Source of the DNA: Nocardia tengchongensis
GTDB lineage: Bacteria; Actinomycetota; Actinomycetes; Mycobacteriales; Mycobacteriaceae
DNA: 64,000 nucleotides
Direction: 5' to 3'
NCBI RefSeq assembly: GCF_018362975.1
Contig: NZ_CP074371.1
Span: 5,332,001 to 5,396,000, forward strand
Shown: positions 56,036 to 64,000 of the stretch, one piece after another
Position numbering within the stretch: position 1 is the stretch's first letter
How the letters are laid out: the number at the start of each line of letters is the position of its first letter
Translations under genes and position numbers: made by a program
The notes under the pieces: model-generated
The model's database searches: none
The model's input: only the letters and a program-made list of their open reading frames with translations
Told to the model about the DNA's origin: nothing

Positions 56036-56213
56036 GCTTCTGTGGAAACCCCGGTTATGAACCGGCAGGGCCTAAAACCCAGCTTCCTGTGCCCCCGCTG
56101 GGGGTACGCCCTAACTGTAGCAGACCGATCCAGTACAACGCCGCCATCGTTTTCGTGTCATCTCTCGCTGAACGGGTCCGATCGTGTCAGCCCCCGGGGT
56201 CATACTGCAGCTC

Positions 56214-56525
56214 ATGGGGTACGGCGTGCGGCGGCATTCTTGGCGGGGAACAGCACGCAGGGGGTACCACTACCACCGCGCAACCAGGCCAGGGTGCCAC
56301 ACATCCCTGCACGTCCACGGCTACCGCAGTGCCTCACCCATCCCGATCCTGTGGGCATTCGCGGTGATCGCCGGCGGTGTGGCCCTGCTCCTGATCGTGC
56401 TGACCCTCACCCACATGGGAACCACCGCCACCCCGGCAGATACGACCGTGGTCACCTCGACCGTCGTACCCGCACCGCCGACGGTCACGTCACCGCCGTG
56501 CTTCCCGTTCCAGATGACCTGCTGA
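56214..56525 (+). CDS. Small membrane protein
   Basis: 103 residues: His/Arg-rich GYHYHRATRPGCHTSLHVHG head, one TM segment PIPILWAFAVIAGGVALLLI VLTL, and a Thr/Pro-rich outside tail ending CFPFQMTC. Ends 3 nt before the TIR at 56529. Confidence 0.55.
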   Translation: MGYGVRRHSWRGTARRGYHYHRATRPGCHTSLHVHGYRSASPIPILWAFAVIAGGVALLLIVLTLTHMGTTATPADTTVVTSTVVPAPPTVTSPPCFPFQMTC

Positions 56526-56528
56526 GGC

Positions 56529-56567
56529 GGGGTTCCGGTAGTAACCGCCGAAGATCCAACGAAGTTC
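56529..56567 (+). repeat. Left 39-bp TIR
   Basis: GGGGTTCCGGTAGTAACCGC ... AAGTTC. Confidence 0.65.
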
Positions 56568-56662
56568 AGGGCGCGCCTGGCCGCCGACTACTTCGGTTGT
56601 CAGGCCTGGGCTTCACTCTGAGCACGCCCGCCGCGCGCGAGTGGGCGGTCCGCCGCCCAGAT

Positions 56663-56911
56663 CTTGGTCGGAGCGCGAGCGGCGGAGCCCATTTCGACAG
56701 ACGCACAGAAAGCGCGCCTGTGGAAGTAGGGGCATAGATGGTTTGGTTGCGTTCACTGCTTGTGACGCTTGTCATGTGATCGCTTTTTCTGCTTCCGACA
56801 TGCGGATATGGGCGGGAAAAATACGGCGCACAACTGCAGATCACCACTCGGAGCGGCCCAACTTCTTGGTCGGAGCGCGACCGGTTCGAATGGTTCCTTT
56901 TCGACAGACGC
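56663..56911 (+). repeat. Two direct-repeat pairs upstream of the sigma operon
   Basis: CTTGGTCGGAGCGCGA at 56663 and 56865, and TTTCGACAGACGC at 56692 and 56899, spaced alike, so a ~50-bp unit is duplicated. The second unit lies just ahead of the GTG at 56926. No gene in between. Confidence 0.6.
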
Positions 56912-56925
56912 GCGGGGAGAACAAC

Positions 56926-57213
56926 GTGTACGTTGACCGTCCGCTCGACCAAGACCAACCCGACCTGGGGCATGGTCTAGTTCGAGCATTCCGAAGGCAG
57001 CGCTGGACCGGCGGCTTATTGGCCGCCGACGTGATCACCAGCTGGGCGGCAGCCCCGGGGCCGCACGTCGCGCAGGCGGCGCATAACGCGACACTGCCGA
57101 TCGCCTGCCTCATCATTCTCGATCTGGGCTGGTCAGCAGCCCAGCATGTGCGGTGGTCGCTGGCGAACACCGACGTGATCGTGATCAAGCTCCCGACACG
57201 CCGGAGGCGATGA
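56926..57213 (+). CDS. Small membrane protein cotranscribed with the sigma factor
   Basis: 95 residues; GTG start after GGGGAGA. YVDRPLDQDQPDLGHGLVRA, AADVITSWAAAPGPHVAQAA, PIACLIILDLGWSAAQHVRW: two hydrophobic stretches. Its stop is 1 nt from the sigma-factor GTG, so the genes are coupled; it might act as an anti-sigma or signalling partner. Confidence 0.6.
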   Translation: MYVDRPLDQDQPDLGHGLVRAFRRQRWTGGLLAADVITSWAAAPGPHVAQAAHNATLPIACLIILDLGWSAAQHVRWSLANTDVIVIKLPTRRRR

Positions 57214-57214
57214 C

Positions 57215-57937
57215 GTGAGCACTCGAATCAGTGCCCCGAGTCCGCCACTTGCCCTGCTCAGGGTCCACGAGCGGCGCACTCTGGCCAACACGATGCACCA
57301 ACTCCTCCTGTTCGACCCCATGGAGCTGTTCGACCCCGCCGAGGTCGCCCAGCTCAAAGAACGACTCGATGCGCGCCCCGCAGAGTTCGATCGGTTCTTC
57401 CGCAGGTACGCCCCTGGCCTGGTGGGGTTCCTGGTTGTGCAGGGTGCGAGCATCGCCGACGCGAACGAGATCGCGCAGGAGTCGATGATCGAGGCATATA
57501 GAGACTGGACGGCTATCGCCTACCCGGCGAGCTGGATCCGGGTCGTGGCCAGCCGCAAACTGCGCCACCGCCTGAAACTGGCGGCCCGGGAATCGTCGCT
57601 GGATCTGCTGCTGGCCGGGAACGAAGACCAGCGTCTGTTGTCGAGCGGGGACGAGTTCACCGCCGAGGAATCACTGGAGGCGATGCTGACCAACCTGGAT
57701 CTGCATCGCTTCCTGCAGCGGCTTCCTCAGCGTCAGCGTCAGATTCTCGCCTGGACAATGCAGGGGTACACCCCCAAGGAGATCGCCGACATTCTCCACC
57801 TCTCCCCAGAGGGAGTCCGGTCCTCACTCCACAAGGCCCGAGACACTCTGCGGCCCTTGGTCGCAGCCGAAGGGGTGTACCGCCGGCCAACGCCCGCACC
57901 GAGGAAAACCGTCAGTCGACGGCGACGAGGGCGTTAG
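57215..57937 (+). CDS. ECF-type RNA polymerase sigma factor
   Basis: 240 residues. Region 2: FDRFFRRYAPGLVGFLVVQG, DANEIAQESMIEAYRDW, YPASWIRVVASRKLRHRLKL. Region 4: RFLQRLPQRQRQILAWTMQG, YTPKEIADILHLSPEGVRSS, LHKARDTLRP. A ~55-residue N-terminal extension and a basic tail. Directs RNA polymerase to a small regulon, unknown. Confidence 0.87.
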   Translation: MSTRISAPSPPLALLRVHERRTLANTMHQLLLFDPMELFDPAEVAQLKERLDARPAEFDRFFRRYAPGLVGFLVVQGASIADANEIAQESMIEAYRDWTAIAYPASWIRVVASRKLRHRLKLAARESSLDLLLAGNEDQRLLSSGDEFTAEESLEAMLTNLDLHRFLQRLPQRQRQILAWTMQGYTPKEIADILHLSPEGVRSSLHKARDTLRPLVAAEGVYRRPTPAPRKTVSRRRRGR

Positions 57938-57957
57938 GCGGTGATCAGACGCAGGTC

Positions 57958-57996
57958 GAACATCGTTGGATTTTCGGCGAGTTCTGCCGGAACCCC
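57958..57996 (-). repeat. Right 39-bp TIR
   Basis: Reverse complement begins GGGGTTCCGGCAGAACTCGC and ends ATGTTC; six mismatches to the left TIR. Confidence 0.6.
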
Positions 57997-58088
57997 CACA
58001 TACCCAAACGTCATGTCATGAGGCGCGCCCTGCTAGGTTCGATCCGCTCGAATGCGAAGGACGCGAAAATGATTGGGGGGCTTGACCG

Positions 58089-58379
58089 ATGCGTATCACG
58101 CGGCCAGCACTTGCCGTTCTACTCGGGATCATCATCATCCTCGGGAGCGTCCATTCGCTCAGTCGAGACGAGGTCACATGCGGCGGGAACACTATGCAAT
58201 ACGGCGATAAATGCGAGGAGACCTGGCAGGGACGGAGCCAGACCAACAGCCGCGATACGCAGAAGGCGAACGATACCGTCGGCGACTGGCTCATGATCGG
58301 AGTCGGTGTGCTGGTCCTGGTCTGTGGGGCGTACGTACTGGTCTCACGGGTACGGCGGAGAGCGGACAGCAACGCATGA
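58089..58379 (+). CDS. Small bitopic membrane protein
   Basis: 96 residues: MRITRPALAVLLGIIIILGS as first TM, a loop with two Cys (VTCGGNTMQYGDKCEETWQG), second TM DWLMIGVGVLVLVCGAYVLV, basic tail RVRRRADSNA. Loop is probably extracytoplasmic with a disulfide. Common type in mycobacteria/nocardia. Confidence 0.72.
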   Translation: MRITRPALAVLLGIIIILGSVHSLSRDEVTCGGNTMQYGDKCEETWQGRSQTNSRDTQKANDTVGDWLMIGVGVLVLVCGAYVLVSRVRRRADSNA

Positions 58380-58567
58380 CCGCACGTCCCGAATTGATAT
58401 CCACCGACCCGAAGAAATCCGTTCGTCCTGGTCGGCAGCTTCTTCCGAAACACCCTCGAGGACAATGCCATCGAATTCATGACCGTTGATGCAGTAGGCA
58501 TCCCGAAGCCATATCAGCGGTCTTCGCGCCCCGCGGCTGTCGGTCGGCGCCTCTACCGTTTGGGCGT

Positions 58568-58855
58568 ATGACCGACATTTCGCCCCTGGCCGCTAGCGCG
58601 CGGGCCCGGTTCGGCGACGCCGGCGTGCACGCGATCGTGCGGGCCGGGCGCACCGTGCACGCGGTCAGCCTCGGCGCGTGGGTCGAGGACGAGGAAGTCC
58701 CGGAGCTGCTGTGCCGCACCGGGATCGCGGGATGGTCTCCCACTGTGCTGCAACCGACCCGCGCCGAGGTCACCTGCGCAAGGTGCCTGCGTCGTCTCGG
58801 CGGGCCCTCCACGTCCCAGCAGCTCCCGCTGTTCGGCGACGACCAGGACGGATAG
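58568..58855 (+). CDS. Small Cys-rich hypothetical protein
   Basis: 95 residues: ISPLAASARARFGDAGVHAI, EVPELLCRTGIAGWSPTVLQ, AEVTCARCLRRLGG (C...C-x2-C zinc-like site), QQLPLFGDDQDG. Typical of plasmid or phage-borne actinobacterial proteins. Confidence 0.65.
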   Translation: MTDISPLAASARARFGDAGVHAIVRAGRTVHAVSLGAWVEDEEVPELLCRTGIAGWSPTVLQPTRAEVTCARCLRRLGGPSTSQQLPLFGDDQDG

Positions 58856-58959
58856 TCCTCTTCACTGGTGAACTTCTCGCGCGCGGGCGCGCGCGAGGCG
58901 CGATGGGACAAAAGGTCGGGACGCATGGAGCCCGGGATACCGCCCCATCCCCGGGCATG

Positions 58960-59003
58960 CGACAGCCCCGGCAGATACGACCTGCCGGGGCTGTCGGTGT
59001 TCT
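58960..59003 (+). terminator. Strong terminator hairpin
   Basis: CGACAGCCCCGGCAG (58960-58974) pairs with CTGCCGGGGCTGTCG (58982-58996), 7-nt loop, followed by GTGTTCT. Confidence 0.8.
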
Positions 59004-59011
59004 AATCGGAG

Positions 59012-59250
59012 TTACCGGTCGAGGTCGTCGGTGGCGTCGGCGAAGTACCGCGTCGCGCCCGCGGCGATGATGCGCTGGCGCCAGGCACCGCCGCGGGCGC
59101 GGCGATGTTGTGTCAGCAGCGGGAGTTCCTCGATCACCCGGTAGTGCGCTCCGGTGACCCCTTCGAGGCCGTGTGCTCGGTAGACATCGCTGGCGGCGCC
59201 CCCCGAGAGGTCGAAACGATCCTGATCCGAGCATTGGAAGCGAGTTGAAC
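59012..59250 (-). pseudogene. C-terminal remnant of an unknown gene
   Basis: Encodes DQDRFDLSGGAASDVYRAHG, LEGVTGAHYRVIEELPLLTQ, HRRARGGAWRQRIIAAGATR, YFADATDDLDR and stop; upstream frame (RAVGATDVGFNSLPMLGSG) is one base off. No start, no family. 59251-59505 shows nothing else. Confidence 0.38.
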
Positions 59251-59505
59251 CCTACGTCGGTAGCCCCGACGGCCCGGACTTCAGAGCCGATGGCGGCGAC
59301 TGCCTCGGCCGCATCGCCCACCAGTTCACCGCGGCCGGACGCCGCGAACGTCTCCAGAGCCGCTTTAGGTTAGACCCGGCATCCAGATCAGTACGGGCGT
59401 ACATGCGTGCCCAGTTTTTGTGGGGATTCGTCACCGTTTCGTAGCGTGTGCGCCAACCAAACGTAAACGGAATAGATCCAAGGGATTTCAGGTGTTTAGG
59501 GAGTC

Positions 59506-59539
59506 CTGACCTCGATAAGGTTCACTTATCGGAGGTCAG
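59506..59539. promoter_or_regulatory. Inverted repeat upstream of the coiled-coil gene
   Basis: CTGACCTCGATAA and TTATCGGAGGTCAG form an imperfect 13-bp dyad around GGTTCAC. A second pair, GGTTTCGT/ACGAAACC, lies at about 59569-59605. Autoregulation by the downstream protein is plausible. Confidence 0.5.
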
Positions 59540-59625
59540 CGCGAGTTGGCTTGGTTTGGGGCGGTTTGGGTTTCGTTTCGTGTTGTTGCGTTGGGAATGA
59601 CGAAACCAACGCTACGCTTTGCGGT

Positions 59626-60729
59626 GTGGCGAGCATTTGCAACTATCCGGGGTGTACGAAACCGATCACCAAGGGCGGGGGGCCGGGGCGGCCGTCGGAA
59701 TACTGTGAGCATCCCGAGCACACGCGGTGGAGGGCTTGGCGTGAGCGGCAGCGGCAGCAGGTGGCCGAGGGGGAAGGGTCGGTCGCCAATGTCACTGTGA
59801 CGCAACAGGGGCCGGTGACTGTGGCTCGGTTGCGGGCCGATGAGCTGCTCGGACAGTTTCGGGCGATCGCCGAACAGCTGGGGACGACGTTGAATACCGC
59901 GGTGGCGGAATTGTCTACGCTGGCCGATCCTGCGGTGGCGGAGGCCCAGGTCCAGGCGGTGCAGGCAGATGCCGCTCGGCGGATCGCCGAGGCAGAGATG
60001 GCCACGGTGGCGGCGGAGCAGGCGCGGCGGGAGAGTGAGGAAGCCCGGGCGGCAGCGGAATCGGCGGCCGAGGACGCGGCGCTCGCGGCGGAGGAAGCCG
60101 AGGGGCGGATCGCGGAAGCGATGGCCGCGCGCGATGACGCGTTGGGCGAGGTCGCACGGGTGACCAAGCAAGCGGCCGACGATGTGTTCGCGGCGCGCGC
60201 CGAAGCGGAGGCCGAGATCCGGACCGTCCGAAGGGAAGCCGGCGACGACATCGAACGGGCTCGACAGCAGGCCGGCGAGGATATCGAGTTGGCGCGGACG
60301 AAGGCGGCGGCCGAGATCGAGCAGGTGCGGCGGGACTCAGCGCAGCGGATCACCGCGGCGAGTGCCGAACGTGATCTTGCCGTGCAGCGCGCCGCCGCCG
60401 CCGAACGCACCATCGAACGCGCGGAAGCCGCGGTGACGGAACGCAGCCAGGTGGTAACCGAAACCCGGGCGGTACTCGAGCAGACGCGTGCCGACCTCGA
60501 CCGCACCCGGACCGAACTGGCCGATGTGCGCCGCCAGGCCGCCGCCGATATCGGCACCGTCCGCGCGGAAGGCAAAGCCGCACTGGATCAGGCGCAGCAG
60601 GAATCGGCCGCCCGCATCGCGGCGCTCGACGATGCCCGCGCGCAAACCCTGGCCCGCGCGGCCCGCGCCGAACAACAGCTCGATGCTCTCCTCGCCGCCC
60701 GAAGCGAGCAGCCCGAGCCTGCCAAGTAG
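59626..60729 (+). CDS. Zinc-motif and long coiled-coil protein (KfrA-like layout)
   Basis: 367 residues from a GTG at 59626. N-terminus ICNYPGCTKPITKGGGPGRP, SEYCEHPEHTRWRAW has C-x4-C ... C-x2-H-x2-H, likely a metal site for DNA. Residues 75-365 are nearly continuous coiled coil (AADDVFAARAEAEAEIRTVR, ADLDRTRTELADVRRQAAAD). Layout resembles plasmid KfrA-type partition/regulatory proteins. Neighbouring inverted repeats support DNA binding. Might equally be a structural scaffold. Confidence 0.72.
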   Translation: MASICNYPGCTKPITKGGGPGRPSEYCEHPEHTRWRAWRERQRQQVAEGEGSVANVTVTQQGPVTVARLRADELLGQFRAIAEQLGTTLNTAVAELSTLADPAVAEAQVQAVQADAARRIAEAEMATVAAEQARRESEEARAAAESAAEDAALAAEEAEGRIAEAMAARDDALGEVARVTKQAADDVFAARAEAEAEIRTVRREAGDDIERARQQAGEDIELARTKAAAEIEQVRRDSAQRITAASAERDLAVQRAAAAERTIERAEAAVTERSQVVTETRAVLEQTRADLDRTRTELADVRRQAAADIGTVRAEGKAALDQAQQESAARIAALDDARAQTLARAARAEQQLDALLAARSEQPEPAK

Positions 60730-60753
60730 GCACTCTGCGCCCGCCGGTGGTGT

Positions 60754-61500
60754 TCACCACGGCACCAGGCCGGCTTCGTTGAAGTATCCGCCGGTGGGTC
60801 CGTTCTCCTCGAGAGTGGCCAAGTGCACGACGATGCGGGCGCCATCCGCGGCAGTGCGGGTCACACCGGTGAAATCCTTGGTGAAGTCGGTCGCACAGGG
60901 GCCGGGATCGGCAGCGTTGACCAGGATGGCTTCGGAGGCAAGATGTTTGGCGTATTGGACGGTGATATGGTTGAGAGCGGACTTGGACGGTGAGTAGCCG
61001 AGATTGGCGGGCAGTCCGGTGAAGTAGTCCCGCGGGTCGGTCATGCGGGTCATCGAGCCGAGGCCGGATGTGACATTGACAATGTGAGCGCAGGGAGAAC
61101 GGCGCAGCAGGGGCAGCATCGCTTCGGTGACGGCGACGGCACCGAAGACGTTGGTGGCGAACACCGCACGAAGGGTGTCGAGATCGGCCGATCCGGGCTG
61201 CTGCCCTTGGCGGGCTCCGGAAATCCCGGCGTTGTTCACCAGCACGTCCAAGCGGCCGTACTGCGCGCCGACCCACGCCGCTGCCACGGTCGGATCATCG
61301 CCGCTGGTGACATCCAGCCGGACAGCATGTGCATCGATGCCGTCGCCGCACAGCCGGGTGGCCGCGTGTTTGCCCTGGTCGAGGTCGCGAGCACCCACCA
61401 GCACCGTCATGCCGAGGCGTCCCAATCCGGCGGCGATCTCGTAACCAATTCCGCGATTGGCGCCGGTGATCAGCGCGATCGATACGCGTTCTGTGTCCAT
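60754..61500 (-). CDS. Short-chain dehydrogenase/reductase
   Basis: 248 residues: IALITGANRGIGYEIAAGLG (TGxxxGIG), LDVLVNNAGISGARQGQQPG, HIVNVTSGLGSMT (Ser), NLGYSPSKSALNHITVQYAK (YxxxK), NAADPGPCATDFTKDF. NAD(P)-dependent oxidoreductase; substrate unknown. Divergent from a LysR gene, its probable regulator. Confidence 0.9.
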   Translation of the reverse strand: MDTERVSIALITGANRGIGYEIAAGLGRLGMTVLVGARDLDQGKHAATRLCGDGIDAHAVRLDVTSGDDPTVAAAWVGAQYGRLDVLVNNAGISGARQGQQPGSADLDTLRAVFATNVFGAVAVTEAMLPLLRRSPCAHIVNVTSGLGSMTRMTDPRDYFTGLPANLGYSPSKSALNHITVQYAKHLASEAILVNAADPGPCATDFTKDFTGVTRTAADGARIVVHLATLEENGPTGGYFNEAGLVPW

Positions 61501-61569
61501 GTCCCCAGCTCAACACCGGATGGTCGTAGACACCAGGACCGTGTTGTTCTTGGTCGATACCCTCGAGGA

Positions 61570-62508
61570 ATGGATCTACTCGAGACTCGGGACTTGGTCT
61601 ATTTCGTGGCTGTCGCAGAGGAACTGCATTTCGGGAGGGCCGCGCAGAAAGTCGGAATCGCCCAGCCGGCGTTGTCGCGCGCGATCGCGCGGCTCGAACG
61701 GCGGCTCGGGGTGACACTGCTGTACCGCACCAGCCGAAACGTCGAACTCACCGCAGCCGGAAAGGTGCTGTTGCGGGAGGCGACTCGCGCGCTCGACGCT
61801 GTGGCCGGGGCTGCTTGCCGCACGCGGCGCGCCGTCGAAGACGCACACTTGGTGCTGGCCATGAAGGCTGGAACCGATGCTGGGGTGATCGACCAGATCG
61901 TGTGCAGCTTCCGGTCCGATCCGGCCGCGGTGCCTGTCGAGATCGTTCACAGTGTCGACCAGCGGATCGTCATGCTCCGCGACGGTCGCGCCGACCTGGC
62001 ACTGCTGCATCGCCCGAACAACGACCTCACCGGGCTACACGCCCTCGACCTGATCACCGAAACCCAGATCGCGGTCCTCGCGCCCGACCACCCGCTGGCA
62101 TCACGGGCCGCCCTGTCCGTGTCCGACCTGATCGGCGAACCGATCGCCCGCTGGCCGGAAACAGCTCCCGGTCCGGGCACGGATAACCGCCCGCTGATCC
62201 GCGACACAGGCCACCTCACCCACCTCGCCGCCACCCGCCGCGCAGTAGCGCTGCTTCCCGCATCCGCTGCAGGCCAGGTCCCACGCAGCCTGGCATGCCT
62301 CCCGGTCGTGGACGCCGAACCGACCACCTCGGTCCTTGCCTGGCTACCGGAAACCGATTCGCCGGCCCTGGCAGCCTTCCTGCACCACGCCCGCGACATC
62401 GCATCCGCAACCAACCTCGACCGGACATCCCGGCGCACCGACAACGTCGCCACCACAGCAACCTGCTGCACTCCGCCAATCCGACCTACACGATCGACAA
62501 CCGCCTGA
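61570..62508 (+). CDS. LysR-family transcriptional regulator
   Basis: 312 residues. HTH: DLVYFVAVAEELHFGRAAQK, VGIAQPALSRAIARLERRLG, VTLLYRTSRNVELTAAG. Periplasmic-binding-like effector domain to about residue 280 (ADLALLHRPNNDLTGLHA). The last ~30 residues (TSRRTDNVATTATCCTPPIR) are unlike the family and overlap a minus-strand lipoprotein end, so the true end may lie earlier or be altered. Confidence 0.88.
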   Translation: MDLLETRDLVYFVAVAEELHFGRAAQKVGIAQPALSRAIARLERRLGVTLLYRTSRNVELTAAGKVLLREATRALDAVAGAACRTRRAVEDAHLVLAMKAGTDAGVIDQIVCSFRSDPAAVPVEIVHSVDQRIVMLRDGRADLALLHRPNNDLTGLHALDLITETQIAVLAPDHPLASRAALSVSDLIGEPIARWPETAPGPGTDNRPLIRDTGHLTHLAATRRAVALLPASAAGQVPRSLACLPVVDAEPTTSVLAWLPETDSPALAAFLHHARDIASATNLDRTSRRTDNVATTATCCTPPIRPTRSTTA

Positions 62509-62657
62509 CTCCAAATTGGGCGAAAACGCCACGCGGGCAGCCCGGGTCCTGATCCTGTGCGCAATACTGCAGGGACAGGCCATTTGGACGCGTCCTCGGA
62601 ACAAGCAGCTCCCAGCAGCGCAATGTCAGCAATCGCGAATGTGATTGCGAATCGCCT
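62486..62657 (-). pseudogene. Small lipoprotein gene with a frameshift
   Basis: GAGGGG RBS, then MRRFAITFAIADIALLGAAC with lipobox LGAAC, SEDASK, then after a shift near 62595 YCAQDQDPGCPRGVFAQFGV, RRLSIV and stop. About 56 residues. Its 3' end overlaps the LysR tail. Confidence 0.42.
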
Positions 62658-62928
62658 CATGAGACCCCTCGTGACCACAGAAATAGCCATCCGATCGTGG
62701 CACAAGCCTTTGCTTGGCATACGAATGGCGAGCGGTGTTTACCGAACGGGCGGACCTGCCCCTACACCACGGAGCCCTGTTGCGGGGGACAGAGAAATTG
62801 AGGGCACCGCGCCGATGGCCATCGAACGTTTCGCCTCCTAATGTCGGCACGGGGGTCTTCGCCCCCGAGAGGTGTTGTCGCGCAGCGGATGTGTCGGGGC
62901 AGGGGCTGCGGTGAATTCGGGAGGAATA

Positions 62929-63585
62929 ATGTCCGCGATCGCGGATCGGTGTGGCCGGGTGCGCCTAGGGAAGCGTGCGAGTGCGGCGGTGTTGATGGTG
63001 GCGGCCGCGGTCGCGCTGACAACGGGATGTTCCTCGGGCGACTCGAAGACCTCGGCGGCGACCACAGCCAAGCCGTCGACCAGTGTGAGTGTCACCAAAC
63101 CAATGCCGACGAGTTCCGGTGCGCCGGTGGGGAATCCGGGCGGCGGGCAGCCCGCGGGCGGCAACCAAGGTGGCGGCAGCCCTGGCGGTGGTAATCCCGG
63201 GGCGAATGCGCCGCAGCAGCCGCAGGATGCGGCGCCCGGTGACGCGCCGCCGCCGGCGGCCGATCCGGCGCAGGGTGGCGTCGACCATTACGTCAAATGC
63301 ACCGACAAGATCAACTATGTGGGCGATCCGCGCAGCAACGCCGAAATCAATATGCTCGGTGAGCAACATGGTGGCGACTGCCCGGTTCCGATTACCGCCA
63401 CCGCAACCGCCACGACAACCCCGCCCGCAACCGCTACCACCGATCTGGCGACCACCGCAACCGCCACCACGGTGGCTCCGACCACCACGGCAGCGGCGAC
63501 CACGGCTCCGCAAACCACCACTGTCGCAGCGACTCCCGCAGGCGACCCGGCCACCACGCCGGCCGCGGCGACCGTCCAGAAATAG
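62929..63585 (+). CDS. Low-complexity lipoprotein
   Basis: 218 residues; GGGAGGA RBS. Signal RLGKRASAAVLMVAAAVALT, lipobox LTTGC. Then Gly/Asn/Pro-rich and Pro/Ala-rich stretches, a short conserved block DHYVKCTDKINYVGDPRSNA, EINMLGEQHGGDCPVPI with two Cys, and a Thr/Ala-repeat tail (ATATATTTPPATATTDLATT). Probably cell-wall spanning. Function unknown. Confidence 0.75.
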   Translation: MSAIADRCGRVRLGKRASAAVLMVAAAVALTTGCSSGDSKTSAATTAKPSTSVSVTKPMPTSSGAPVGNPGGGQPAGGNQGGGSPGGGNPGANAPQQPQDAAPGDAPPPAADPAQGGVDHYVKCTDKINYVGDPRSNAEINMLGEQHGGDCPVPITATATATTTPPATATTDLATTATATTVAPTTTAAATTAPQTTTVAATPAGDPATTPAAATVQK

Positions 63586-63687
63586 CACGAGACTGGCCCC
63601 TTGTGACACCTGGTGCCGTTTGCGAATATGGCGCAAGATTTCCTGGTGGATAGCGGTATCGTCGGTGAGGAAAGAGGGGTGTGACAC

Positions 63688-64000
63688 TTGAACATCAACG
63701 CCATGCGAGCACGGCAGTCCCGGCCGAGCGTGGCACGCGTATACAGCTACGTCCTCGGCGGGCGCGACAATTACGGTGTCGACAAGGATCTCGGTGACTA
63801 CTTCATCGAGGATCTACCCGGGTCCGAGCGGTTGGCCTTCACCAACCGCGACGCCGTCCTGCGGGCTGCGAAGGCCATGGCGGAGGCGGGAATCCGTCAG
63901 ATCATCGATATGGGCTGCGGTCTGCCCACGGATGAGAACGTGCACGATGTGGTGCGCCGGGTGCAACCCGACGCCCGCGTCGTCTACGTCGACGACGACC
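63688..64000 (+). CDS. SAM-dependent methyltransferase (DUF574/SAM_MT type), 5' part
   Basis: 104 codons to the window end. SRPSVARVYSYVLGGRDNYG, VDKDLGDYFIEDLPG, FTNRDAVLRAAKAMAEAGIR, QIIDMGCGLPTDENVHDVVR, ARVVYVDDD: the S-R-P-S-x-A-R-V-Y-x-Y-x-L-G-G-x-D-N head and D-M-G-C-G SAM loop of a family widespread in Nocardia and Streptomyces. TTG start at 63688 after AGAGGGG; ATG at 63703 is possible. Confidence 0.88.
   Translation, partial: MNINAMRARQSRPSVARVYSYVLGGRDNYGVDKDLGDYFIEDLPGSERLAFTNRDAVLRAAKAMAEAGIRQIIDMGCGLPTDENVHDVVRRVQPDARVVYVDDD

Larger units (their letters stand above)
56529..57996. mobile_element. TIR-bounded element carrying a sigma-factor operon
   Basis: Bracketed by 39-bp inverted repeats with 33 of 39 identical bases, both beginning GGGGTTCCGG at the outer ends and of the same family as the Tn3-type ends at 29212 and 39126. 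Cargo: a small membrane protein gene and an ECF sigma factor gene. No transposase inside; 5-bp flanks (GAGGC, CACAT) do not match. 1.47 kb, possibly a non-autonomous unit mobilised in trans. Confidence 0.5.

Noticed and set aside
59643..60575. 310-codon Ala/Ser-rich minus frame
   Set aside because: Antisense of the coiled-coil gene; repetitive codons open the opposite frame.

Overview
The window is high-GC actinobacterial DNA, most likely from Nocardia or a close relative. Support: strong G/C bias at third codon positions, GTG and TTG starts, Acg-type nitroreductase and HugZ/DUF2470 proteins, many TetR/MerR/ArsR regulators, a mycobacterial-type SOS box, HTH-plus-membrane proteins, and a SAM-methyltransferase of the type amplified in Nocardia. 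It looks like an accessory, rearranged chromosome arm or large plasmid: few housekeeping genes, many small isolated genes, gene fragments, duplicated segments and transposon ends.

0-13 kb: an ArsR-type regulator beside a broken SRPBCC gene, an ABM monooxygenase, an Acg-like nitroreductase, a tyrosine recombinase, a HugZ-like protein, an SOS-controlled dinB with a frameshift, a GT39-type membrane glycosyltransferase, a beta-lactamase-fold hydrolase, a badly frameshifted TTHB210/DUF5602-like gene, a HAD-like gene, and a redox group (MerR-peroxiredoxin fusion, thioredoxin, tandem-MerR regulator). 13-29 kb: frameshifted DUF6194 and FAD-oxidoreductase genes, a TetR regulator with a divergent TIM-barrel-like protein, a TerD-vWA protein, a helical-repeat protein, MepB, an MFS transporter, a field of gene fragments (VOC, alpha/beta hydrolase, Tn3, IS3, HAD), and a translationally coupled trio of unknown protein, AdhE-type bifunctional dehydrogenase and SRPBCC protein.

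29-34 kb: a Tn3-family element with perfect 45-bp terminal inverted repeats (29419-33312). It keeps only the N-terminal part of the transposase and carries a WYL/HTH regulator divergent from a TetX-like FAD monooxygenase. Related ends lie at 29212, 39126 and 56529/57996; the last pair brackets a small membrane-protein/ECF sigma factor operon. 34-41 kb: an extra coaD, small orphan genes, copy 1 of a 626-bp repeat, and a TetR regulator with a strong dyad in front of a secreted protein.

41-53 kb: a degenerate serine recombinase is followed by seven same-oriented copies of a 16-bp motif (consensus GATCGTTTTCCGAACA). They separate unrelated genes: HTH-membrane protein, inositol monophosphatase, small secreted proteins, SDR/TetR pair, two STAS proteins lacking the usual phosphoacceptor serine, an ATP-dependent DNA ligase and a SnoaL-like protein. 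The layout resembles a cassette array and is the best candidate for an undescribed system. 53-64 kb: copy 2 of the repeat, plasmid-like hypothetical genes, the sigma-factor element, a zinc-motif coiled-coil protein, an SDR/LysR divergent pair, a low-complexity lipoprotein and a partial methyltransferase.

More than ten genes show single-base frameshifts, often in G/C runs. Either the region is decaying or the sequence carries indel errors, so broken genes are reported over their full inferred extent.
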